Below, in pieces: positions 11,601-21,059 of a DNA stretch of 64,000 nucleotides. Both the position numbers and the translations under genes were made by a program. Below the pieces are notes generated by a model. That model saw only the letters and a program-made list of their open reading frames with translations. It had not been told where the DNA came from and did no database searches. Numbering within the stretch: the first letter of the stretch is position 1; the number at the start of each line of letters is the position of its first letter. The DNA comes from Dastarcus helophoroides (taxonomy: Eukaryota > Arthropoda > Insecta > Coleoptera > Bothrideridae): the NCBI GenBank assembly GCA_028583605.1, contig CM053332.1, positions 11,272,442 through 11,336,441 on the forward strand, read 5' to 3'.

Positions 11601-14600
11601 AAAATTGAAAGTTTATTTTAAGATATTAAAATTTTGCAAAAAAAAGTAATAATTAAAGTAAAAATTTCAGTAAGGAAATTCAAAATTTCTTAACTAAATT
11701 TTGAAATAAATTTCATTTTTAAGAAAAATCATAATTTCAAAAAAAAGTGATTACCTATATTTTTGGGTGGCAGAAAATTCCCAGAATTTCTTTTTTGATA
11801 CCGAAATACCAATTTTGAATATAAATGCTCAACTTTGTCCCAAAAATTCTGAACACACAATAAACAAATAATTTTAGAAACTTTATCAGAAAAATAAACG
11901 TTGTTACTCTGAGCCCACAGTTAAAGAAAGAAAGATTTCGGAAAAATGCCGAAATTACTATTTCTTGCAATAATGAATTTCTATAAAAAAATGGAAATTT
12001 CGAGAATAAAGTCACCAATTCAATAAAAATCGAATTCTCTTAATTTGAAATAGCGGAATTTCAAGGTTAAATCGGAATATTATATATTTTTTACAGACTC
12101 TTGCAATAATGAATTTCTATAAAAAAATGGAAATTTCGAGAATAAAGTCACCAATTCAATAAAAATCGAATTCTCTCAATTTGAAATAGCGGAATTTCAA
12201 GGTTGAATCGGAATATATATATTTTTTACAGATGCTTTGATTTAGACTCGAAACTTTAAAATTATTAAAAGGAAAATCCCAATTTCGGGATTAGAGTCGA
12301 CATTTTATTAAAAAGCGAAAAGCCACAAGCTTAAATTCAAAATCTGAAGAAATTGATATTTAACAACAAAAAAATTGAAAATTGCACTCCTAAGAGCTAA
12401 ATTTGCTCCTGAGATATTTCGATCCTCATACTTGACCTTTTTTTTTAATTTTACTTTTAAACTCGAAAAAGTTTGTATTTCTTTTTAAAATTTTATTATT
12501 AATAATAAACACATTCAAGAGCGGTCACAGAATTTATTCGCGAGGGGGGAGTCACAAAAGCCAAAAGGGAAGGCTGCTCTCATAAGCTCTGTAGGATCAT
12601 TGTTTTTTGTCTGCTCCACTATTGTGGTGAGGTAGCAAGCCTCAAGCTTCGAAAAAAAATCCGTTCGACGATCAATAAGAAATTTTTTAGGACTGTATAG
12701 ATCTTCCTTAAACTGTGATTTCAGTAGAGGATGAGGACTTGCTGGGTACCGGATGGTAATTAAACTTGAAACGGTTTTAGTAGTATATTGCTGTTGGAGA
12801 AAATTTAAATTCTGTAGCATTTTGATCTTTTTTAAAAATGAGTTTAAAATTGATATCTTTAATATTTTTAAGTTATAGAAAAATAAGATGAAATTTTGAG
12901 ATTAAAGTGTATATTTCAAGAAAAAAAATTAACATTTGGAAATGTTTAATACATAAAAATTCTGAAGAGCTTAATTAATAATAAAGGAATAAAAATTGGG
13001 ACTTTTTCCATAAATTTTGAAATTTACATGAAAATTCTTAGAAAAAGTCCATACAGCAAGTTAAAACCAATATTTTTCTAATGAAGTGAAAAAGGATAGT
13101 TCTTTTTCCAAAATGTTGACCACTTTCTTAAAATTGTTACTGCATTAAATTTGAAATTAAAATTCCAAAAAATAATTCAAAATTTATAGACAAAAGTTAG
13201 GAATTTTATAAAAAAAAATAAAATTTTAGTCAAAACTTCGAATCAACGAACTGAATTTATTAATAATATTTCTTTAAAACTACGACTTTAATCACAAACA
13301 TTTTCGAAGGAAAAGTCGAACATGCTTATTTATATGAACAATTTTAGTTTAAACCTGAAACTGTCGATTTTTTAGTCCAAAAGAAAACTCCAAATTTAAG
13401 AAAATAGTCGCAATTTAGAGATTATAGGCCAAGTTTCGACAAAAAAGACACATTTTTTAGAATAAGGCTAGATTTGGAAATGGCAGTCGAAATTTTAGGA
13501 AAATTAATAATTGCACGTTTAAATTGGAATTTTGAGAAAGTGTGGAGAATGTCAATTTTATTGACTTAGAATTTCTGAAAATTTTGAAAAAGAAACTTTG
13601 AATTTTTAAATTGAAATGAAATTAAGGCTAAATATTTGTGTCAAAATATTTACTCTTTTCTAATATTTCTGATACAAACTTAAAACATTTTTGTAATAGA
13701 AATAAAAGATTAAATTTCCAGCAAGCAGTCAAAAAATAAAGAGTCTCAATTTCGTTGATTTAGAAAATTTTGAATTTATGATTATCAGAATCATCTTTTT
13801 AATGCAATAGTTCTCGAAATTTTGACTTTCATCTAAAAATTTTTTGTTAAAAATCAATTTTTTGTCAATTTTGTGTTATCCTAATTTAATATTTTCCTAA
13901 ACTGTACGAATTTTATAATTCGACTTTTAGAGCTCATCTGATTGTAACATTTTTTTGTCAAAATGTTAATTCGAAAATTTTGAATTTTTGTAGAAATAAG
14001 CTTTAAGCAAAAGCTAGTTTTAAAGTTATTAATTTCAGAAAAAATCGCATAGGGAAGTTGAAAATAAATTCAAAATTTGACGAATTGTTATTAAATTGAA
14101 TTTAGGTAATTTTTTTATAGAAAATGAAGCTTTTTCCAAAAAAAAAACCGTATTTAAAACTGCAGGATATTTTTATCAGTTTTGTTTCTTAAACTTTTGT
14201 TCTTCTCCTATTTACTAGTTGGTCTGAAATTAAATTTCGATATTTCTTACAAAATATTCTGTTAATACCTTATTTTTTACATAACTTTGAATGTTTTATT
14301 AAAATTTGAAGCTTTTTCAACATTACTTCGATAAGTTTCTGTTATAAACCATTTTTAATAAGCATTACTTCTTACGTGTAATTTATAATTAAGTTTGTCG
14401 ATGATCACTAAAACTGTTTGTATTCTGAAAGCATCCCTTTCATCTGAAAGAAGTCCATCGTCGTCAGAATTTTTTTCTTTCACTTTGATTCTTGTCCATA
14501 ATATTTATACAAATCTTCTTAATCTTTCAAAAGAGAAAATCTTTTTGCGTCGTTCCCAAATCAAATTAATCACTAAATGAGAAATCATAGCAGAAAGGAA

Positions 14601-17054
14601 TAAATTTTGGTTCTTAAAAAAATCTGCATTGTTTTGATTCACAACAACGCACTGTCGTCCTATGCCAACGTAACGAAAGTTTAACACAGTTCAAATGGGA
14701 AATTTTCAGTCATCTACTGTGTAATCCGGACTTGGCACCGAGTGATTTTCAGGTTAAACATCGCTAGACAGACAACAGTTGGCCACCTACGAAGAACTTC
14801 AGGAAACTGTCAAGCTGTAACTGATCTTTTAACAGGAGATCCAAAAGCTTGTGTCACGATAGGAAAAATGCTTCAATTGTTTAGACAAATTTCTGGAGAG
14901 ATAATCAGACGTCAGACTTTACTCAACTTCTAAAAATAACATTATTTTTATGTAAATGGTTTTAATTTTTGTAAGTCATCGGAGGTTGAAAAAAATTTGC
15001 CCTCGTAATGTTCTTTCAGTTTAAGAAATCCGCTACTTCTGACATATTAAATACAGATGAATTACGAAATATAATTTAAAAAATTCACATTGCAATGAAT
15101 TTTTTCACAGTAGGAAAGGTGTTTGGTAATCAGACATTTTGGCATCATTTTCATATTAAAAAAAATAACTTTCAACTTACGGTTGTCAGTGCTGTAATAT
15201 TATAATCATTTGCAAATCCTCTGTAACCGTGTATATAAGCTACGGCTACGTCCGCGCCCATCATTTGACTTTTCTCTTGAGAGCCTGAAATTCCAAAAGC
15301 CATATACTCATCTTTTTCGACTTGTCCAATCAATCTTATTGTAATAGCTGGTCCGAATATTTCCCAAGAAACTTGTAGATCTTTATGTAATTGATAGCAA
15401 TTTTTGAGTTTATCTTCATGAGGCTAAAATGAGGAAAAATGTTCTACTTCATTAAAGTGTTGTCGATGTATAACACAATATTAAAGTAAATTTAATACCA
15501 AATAGTATGTAAGCACGAATTTTATTTTTTACTTACAATAATTTTCACAAGCGATGGCGGTACATTTAACCTGCTAGGAATAATTATTGATCCTAAATCT
15601 TGCTTGGTTTCATGATCAAATATACTAAACCAATTGATATTGAATATTGTCAAATCGCCTGGTATTTCCAAAATTATGTTATTACCATCATAAGCTCTCA
15701 ACGGATCCAAGCTAAAAATAAAATATTAGCAATTGTTTCTTGTGAAACAATTAAGTTGCATCTAAATGCTCCAAAAAATTTCTTACTAGCCATACTCATC
15801 CGGTACTTTAGTTCCCTTAGTACTCGGTTCAGCTCCTGTTCCAACCCAAAATTGGGCTTTTAAGGCTTTACCATCGTATTTAAGCCCGTTGATTTTTATT
15901 CGTTTTGAGTCTAATATCTCTATATCACCCGAAGATACATCATGACTTCTTCCAATCAATGGAGTTAATTTTTGAATAGCTGGAGGTTCGAAACCTTCCG
16001 GTATGTATACATCTCCGAAATTATTTTGACTCCAAAGATCATAGATTGCAAACCACTTAATTTCCGTCAGCTTCTTTTTGTCTGGGAGGACCAAAGTAAA
16101 GTCTTTATTTAAATAGCTTCGCAAAACATTGGTTCTATAAAAAAATAAGTTAGTAGTTATTCAAGTTCTACACCTTCAACGTACCTGCCATAATCGTCAG
16201 GGACTATGAAACCCTGTGGACCGGGTCGAATTGTTGTTCCAACCCAGAAGAAAGCATCCTTAGCACCACCATCATAGTTGAATGAAGTCAGAAGCAAGGT
16301 ATATTCATCAACAGCATATACGTGCCCCGAAACCTGATGATGATATGAATTCAACTTTCCTAAATATTTTCCCCTGTATGGACCCTCGTTATCGTCATTT
16401 TGGGAATAACCTAATAAATTTTTGTTAGTGGTGATCTAAATTTAAATTCAGAGGGATGGAACTTTGAATCAAGGTAAGTAATAACCGAGGATTACAACGA
16501 ATCCAGATTTAATAAACTCTGAACATTTATTTGTTTTTTGAGTTATAATTTTTGAGATAAAATTATTTGTAATTTGCTACGATGTTAATATAGGATTTTG
16601 GGTAGGATGTCAACTAGCAACATTATATAATATTTGTACGTATATATGTTAGTTTTGTCCAAAAATGCAATGCCCAGTATTCAATTTGGAAAAATACAAG
16701 ATTTGTAGACATCCGAATCAAGGATTTGGATTAAATAGATTTAAATAAACATTTCAAATTATACACAGCATCATCTACAACTTTTTTTAGCTGATGAGTC
16801 AACGCTAGGGTAAGTTCAAATAAATAAATTTAATCTGTAACCATGATTAAGAATTTTATTCTTTAAAGTTATACATAAACACATGTTTCAAAAAATTTAT
16901 TTTCGAAATAGGATAAATGATAAAAAATATGGAGATGTCGAGATATCACCTAATAATTTGCTTGTTACTCTCAACAATACCAAATTAAGGAGGTCGACCA
17001 CTTACCTTGCAGAAAAACGGAACAACTAGATAAAATAAGTAACAAAAATTTCAT
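8661..17054 (-). CDS. Skel: Skeletor/Knickkopf-family cuticle protein (DM13-DM13-DOMON), 9 exons
   Basis: The family acts in insect chitin-matrix organisation (Knickkopf) and also includes the Drosophila Skeletor products. Exons in transcription order: 17054-17006, 16410-16185, 16134-15787, 15711-15537, 15423-15181, 9820-9685, 9628-9338, 9289-9035, 8974-8661. All splice phases match, giving an intact 678-aa protein (Knickkopf is about 690). Residues 1-17 are a signal peptide (MKFLLLILSSCSVFLQG). DM13 domains span about 25-145 (GHVYAVDEYTLLLTSFNYDG) and 146-266. DOMON spans about 274-390 (LQVSWEIFGPAITIRLIGQV). Then come ITDEPYGGFDRLNDEKQS, VLAGVEYTRRGRPRPT and VYYNSFTQGNMGWKIHIIDS. The last 28 residues are hydrophobic, fitting a GPI signal. 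RRGRPRPT and GPLCLAKH favour Skeletor over Knickkopf by my recollection. AATAAA follows the stop within 20 bp. Intron 5 is 5.4 kb and full of repeats. Confidence 0.93.
9857..10021. mobile_element. MITE with pogo/Tigger-like ends in Skeletor intron 5
   Basis: AGTCAATTTCGGATATACGGA at the left matches the complement of the right end, AGTCAACTTCGGATATATGGA, with two differences, about 165 bp apart. The open frame across it (9850-10035) is only these repeats read through. The ends resemble the 'CAGTcaactcgg.tatncgga' style of pogo/Tigger elements; that assignment is inference. It sits only about 36 bp upstream of exon 6. Confidence 0.75.
11310..11440 (-). mobile_element. Second copy of the non-LTR 3' tail
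   Basis: Read on the minus strand, TACTCGCAGTACTCC and CCTTTGCGAGT correspond in order and spacing to TACTCGCAGTGCTAT and CCCTTTGCGAGTGG at 328-373. Only the last hundred or so bases of the element are present. Confidence 0.65.
11964..12231. repeat. 136-bp tandem duplication
   Basis: CTTGCAATAATGAATTTCT begins at 11964 and again at 12100; the two copies are nearly identical down to TATATATTTTTTACAGA. The low divergence makes this a recent duplication. Confidence 0.85.
12515..12830 (-). other. Complex island with a 101-codon open frame, unassigned
   Basis: In contrast to the surrounding filler, this stretch has normal composition and an open minus-strand frame (12820-12515) with motifs such as SPKKFLIDRRTDFF and ACYLTTIVEQTKNND. 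I recognise no family. It is most likely a fragment of an old transposon; a nested gene in the intron is possible but unsupported. Confidence 0.25.
14630..14940 (+). pseudogene. mariner transposase C-terminal fragment
   Basis: Broken frames read 'HNNA' (from HDNARPH) near 14640 and NPDLAPSDFQ near 14722-14752, the region around the third catalytic aspartate of mariner transposases (SPDLAPSDY). A following frame contains the residual C-terminus. No inverted repeats seen. Confidence 0.65.
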
Positions 17055-18084
17055 CTTAGATCACAGACTCATTTTAAATTAAAATAACACGCTTTGGATT
17101 TTCTATTTACATGTTAAAAGTCGTGATTTATTAAAATTGATTTCAGTTCTATCTAACAGTACTAATTGTGAATTGAATCGCAGTTAAAACAACTTTCATA
17201 CTTTCATGCATACCATCGTGTTCGCTTTCTTGGTGTTCATGCAAGGTTAAATTTCTTCGGCAATATTCGACTTGGTAATAGAGAGCGTCAAACTCGTATT
17301 TGTGAGAATAGCAATCTCCATTGCGCGTTTATATCCTGTGTCATTTGGAGACTTTAACAGTAGGTTAATTCCTAAGCAAATTTCTAAATTTCGATTATAA
17401 CAATTAAATAGCCATTTTCCCGAACACGTAAAGCGTTTGGCTTCCCAAAAGTGTCGTATTTTAATTGGAAAACTAATATATTTTTACACACGGCACAGGG
17501 TCCACTATTAAGGGAGTCCATAAATGTTAAGGATATTTTGTTTAGTTGAGGCAAATAAAGTTGGGATCAGGCTCTAGGGGCGAATAACCTGAATTTTTGT
17601 CTAGAGCGGCAATTTTTCGTGATCAAAATCAAAATTTGAAGATTGACGCCGAAATTTTTAATGTAAACTCGAAGTTTTGATATTAAAGTTAAAATTACAA
17701 TTTGAAACTCGAAATTTTTCGGAATAAACTTGAGATTTTAAAACCAAAAAGAAAAAGTCGAAACGAAAATAGAAATTTCAAACAAAATTCGAAAAATTAA
17801 AAATGATTTCCATTTTCAATATGTCCCACTTCTTTCAAAATTGACATTTTTGCAAAATTTCCCAATTTTATTTTTAAAATTTCGAATTTCAATTCGTTCT
17901 GTTCGTTCGTTTCGTTCTGAACATTTTTCTCGAAATGTACAATTTTTCGCGATTAAAGTCAAAATTTTAAGGCTGAAGTCAAAATTTGTAAATTAAACTC
18001 GAAAATTTCTATACTAAAGTCAAAATTTTGCAATTTTTTTGAGACTTCTAAATCGAAAAGAACAACTTGAAACAAAAAAAATGC
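17055..18084. other. Upstream of Skeletor, then filler
   Basis: The first 400 bp are normal AT-rich sequence expected to hold the Skeletor promoter and 5' UTR, but I see no defined core elements. From about 17580 the A/T filler resumes up to the foldback element. Confidence 0.4.
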
Positions 18085-18137
18085 AATACAGGATATACTT
18101 CTTTCGGGATTGGACCGTGTCAAAGAACTACTAAAAG

Positions 18138-18182
18138 TGTTCGACGTTTCGCCCACCATCGTAGGGGGCTTCTTCAGGAACA
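18138..18182 (-). ncRNA. Hammerhead-ribozyme-like motif, left arm
   Basis: Read on the minus strand: helix I UGUUC, core CUGAAGA (CUGANGA), an extra A, helix II GCCC...GGGC, core GAAA, then CGUC with cleavage expected after C, and GAACA closing helix I. Helix III would be the self-complementary ACGU, too short for a monomer but able to pair between two RNAs. Penelope elements are known to carry small type I hammerhead variants that cleave as dimers. Confidence 0.7.
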
Positions 18183-18551
18183 AAGAAAGAAAAATAGATG
18201 AAAAGAGGAATATGAGGAAATATGCAAAAAAAAGAAACATAAAAAATGACAAAGGCCAATTTCAAAACATCAGAGGACGGTAACTCAGTATGTCCACCAT
18301 ACCAGAGGCGAAACTCTTCTGAATTGAAAATTGGTACAAAGGGTAAGAAAGTTTAGACAGAAGAGCACGGTAACTCAGTATGTCCACCATACCAGAGGCG
18401 AAACTCTTCTGAATTGAAACTTGGTACAAAGGATAAGAAAGTTTAGACAGAAGAGCACGGTAACTCAGTATGTCCACCATACCAGAGGCGAAACTCTTCT
18501 TTTTTTTTGCATATTCCCTCATATTCCTCTTTTCATCTATTTTTCTTTCTT

Positions 18552-18596
18552 TGTTCCTGAAGAAGCCCCCTACGATGGTGGGCGAAACGTCGAACA
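18552..18596 (+). ncRNA. Hammerhead-ribozyme-like motif, right arm
   Basis: Same 45-nt arrangement as the left-arm motif, on the opposite strand: UGUUC, CUGAAGA, A, GCCC...GGGC, GAAA, CGUC, GAACA. The two motifs are in inverted orientation, so transcription in either direction yields one potential ribozyme. Confidence 0.7.
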
Positions 18597-18782
18597 CTTT
18601 TAGTAGTTCTTTGACACAGTCCAATCCCGGAAGAAGTATATCCTGTACTGACTCTAGCCGTGGAAGCCTTCGTTATCAAAAAAAATGCAACTTCAGACAG
18701 AATTAATTTTAAATTCTTTCTTCGATATTCGCTTTTGTTTTATGAGTTCACTTTCTTAAAATTTCGATTTTACCGGAACCAA

Positions 18783-20056
18783 AAAAGTTCGTGCGGTTTT
18801 AAAGGTTAAGAAATAGTAACACAAAAAATGGGTTAAACTTAGATTTATTCTGAAAAATAATCACTCTCAGCAAGTATTACCCTTTTCCATCTAGACATAA
18901 GATCATATATCCCATTTTTGTAAAAATCTTGCTTTTGAGAATTGAAGAAGTGTATCACCTCGTTTTTCAAAACCTCTCTATTTTCAAATCGCCGATTCCG
19001 CATGTGGTTGTCCAAGGCCAAAAACAGGTTGTAGTCACTTGGGGCAAGATCTGGTGAGTACGAAGGGTGAGGTAGAACTTACCACTGTGGTCGCGTTATA
19101 GCTTCCTGCGTGATTCTTGTTGTGTGTGGTCTTGCGTTGTCCTAATGGAAGACAACACATTTTCTGTTCGCCAAAGCAGGCTGTTTTTGGCTTAGCGCGA
19201 CTGCAACTGTGTTAAGCTGTACTGAGTAGATTTCAACAGTAATGGTTTGTCCACTTGGCAGAAGCTCATAGTGAACTATGCCTGCTGTAGTTCACCATAC
19301 ACATAACAGAATCTTTTACTGGTGAATGTTTGGCTTAGCGGTCAACGGAAACGGATCTTTACTGGATAGTCAATGATATGCTCAATGATATGAGCACTTA
19401 TATTTGCAGTACATAATCCATTTTTCATCACACGTCAACATCCGGTCAAAAAACGACATTAAGTATGGCGGGAAAGCAACGATGAACAGATTGTTAAGCG
19501 ATGTAACTTGTTCGTTTCACTCAATTCATGTGGTACCCATTTTCTTACTTCCGTCGTTTCCCAAGCTGGTGCAAATGTATGCGAATAGTTTTATCACTCA
19601 CATTGAATCTTAAGGCAAGAGCTTGACCTGTCCGACTTGAATCCTGCTCGATCGCCAGCTTGATATCGTCGTTGTTGATCGTTGATGCTCTTCCGGAGCG
19701 AGATTCATCTTTCAGATTTTCACCTCCAGAGGCAAATTTCTTAAACCACCTCTGATCCGTCCGTTCAGCTACAGTACCTTCCCTAAAAGCAGCGCATATC
19801 TTAGAACAAGCTTCTGCACCCTTAGTACCAAGTTTGAATTCATAAAGTAAACAAGCACGAATTATTGCATTTGACACGGCCATACTCTAGTAAAGATTTT
19901 GCACTTTAATTCAAAGTAATCTAACTTATCAAATACACTGAATGACACTCCTTACCATAAGTTTTAATCTATATTCAAAATTACCTCACCACTACATTAT
20001 GTTTACTGAATATAATTCATAAAAGTAGACAATAAAGAAAAACCGCGCGAACTTTA
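18783..20056 (-). mobile_element. mariner element, near full length, inactive
   Basis: About 1.27 kb, the usual mariner size, with inverted termini AAAGTTCGTGCGGTTTT and AAAGTTCGCGCGGTTTT. The transposase reads on the minus strand. From 19883 there is an intact 112-residue N-terminus with helix-turn-helix style sequence (IIRACLLYEFKLGTKGAEAC, GTVAERTDQRWFKKF, LKDESRSGRAS). Broken frames then show the DD34D landmarks CDEKWIMY, DNARPHTT and SPDLAPSDYNLF. Stops and frameshifts after the N-terminus make it dead. The TA target duplication is not clean on the left. Confidence 0.9.
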
Positions 20057-21038
20057 TTGGTTGCTTGGTAGATTCAAACTTTTAGTACCCTTTCTTTTAA
20101 ATATACATTTTTCAAACGTTGAAGATCGCATTAAAAAATTTCAAAAAAATAATCAACCGCAACCTCAAACTTTCGACTTTTTTAAACTTTTTCTCTACTT
20201 TTCGACTTGTTTCGTGAACACAGTCCAGATAATTTCAAGCTTATAGTGGGAATTTCTAAAACAACTCGAAATATTAAGACTAAAGCTGAAGTAGCAAGAA
20301 GAGAATAGTGGACATTTTTTCAAAATGTCATAATCACGATATTTCGTCGATTCGAAAAGTTGTAAGAAACAAAAAAAAAAGAACAAATTCAAGAAAGTTA
20401 TTTTAGTGATGGACCGTTTCTAGAAATTCGACCTAAAATTATAAATTTTGACATTTTCTCCAATTTCCAAAATTTTTCAAACCTTCAGAAAATTTTCAAA
20501 GCTATACTTTAAAAACTTTCGAAATTTCTAATCTAATCGAAACAAAAAAGTCAAATACTTGAATAAACAGAATATAAAAAAGTTCATTACCAATATTTCG
20601 ACCATTTTTGAAACCAAATTCGACTTTTCCTAAGACAGTTTAGGAAAAATCTGTTTTAGACACTGAGATTTCTTCGAGATTAACCTTTTTTAAATTTCAA
20701 TTTTTCGGCTCTTAAAATGTTAATTTTAAATTGAAAATGTTTAAATTCAAAATAATGACCTATTTCTAGAAATAAAAAGATTTATAAAGAAGAGTTTTGA
20801 AAGCTAGGAGGTTTCCACCAGATAATTTCAAAATTTATTACAAAAATCGTTTTTATATGTCACGAAAAAGAATTGGACCTTCCTTAAACATACAAGCTTG
20901 GAAAGCGAAATTGAATTTTCAAATTTATACTCGGAATTATGAAGAAAAAAACATCTAAATAGAAAATTTTAAGAATTTTGAGTTTTAATGAAGTAACTAA
21001 AATGAAGCAAAACGGAAAATTCAAAATTTTGGGAGCAA
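20057..21038. other. Filler, no gene
   Basis: A/T low-complexity sequence between the mariner and the nested MITE/hAT pair. Nothing recognisable. Confidence 0.5.
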
Positions 21039-21059
21039 CTATACTCTGCTCACCCAAGA

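Larger units (their letters stand above)
10360..14400. other. Low-complexity filler in Skeletor intron 5
   Basis: About 4 kb of degenerate A/T words. All open frames here are low-complexity (F, I, K, L, N, S) and are not genes. Three islands stand out: a retrotransposon tail (11310-11440), a tandem duplication (11964-12231) and a more complex stretch at 12515-12830. Confidence 0.6.
18085..18680. mobile_element. Penelope-derived foldback element with 90-bp internal tandem repeat
   Basis: Two long inverted arms (about 18085-18200 and 18535-18680) begin or end with ACAGGATATACTTC and share GGACCGTGTCAAAGAACTAC, then a hammerhead-like block. Between them a 90-bp unit (CACGGTAACTCAGTATGTCC, ACCATACCAGAGGCGAAACT) is repeated at 18277, 18367 and 18457. 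Because 90 is a multiple of 3, the minus strand stays open and reads KSFASGMVDILSYRALLSKL repeatedly. The same arms and unit occur at 49410-50656 around a GIY-YIG sequence, which ties both to Penelope-like elements. No protein gene is left here. Confidence 0.8.

Noticed and set aside
18262..18624. 120-codon minus-strand frame with repeated KSFASGMVDIL
   Set aside because: Read-through of the 90-bp repeat and foldback arms, not a protein gene.
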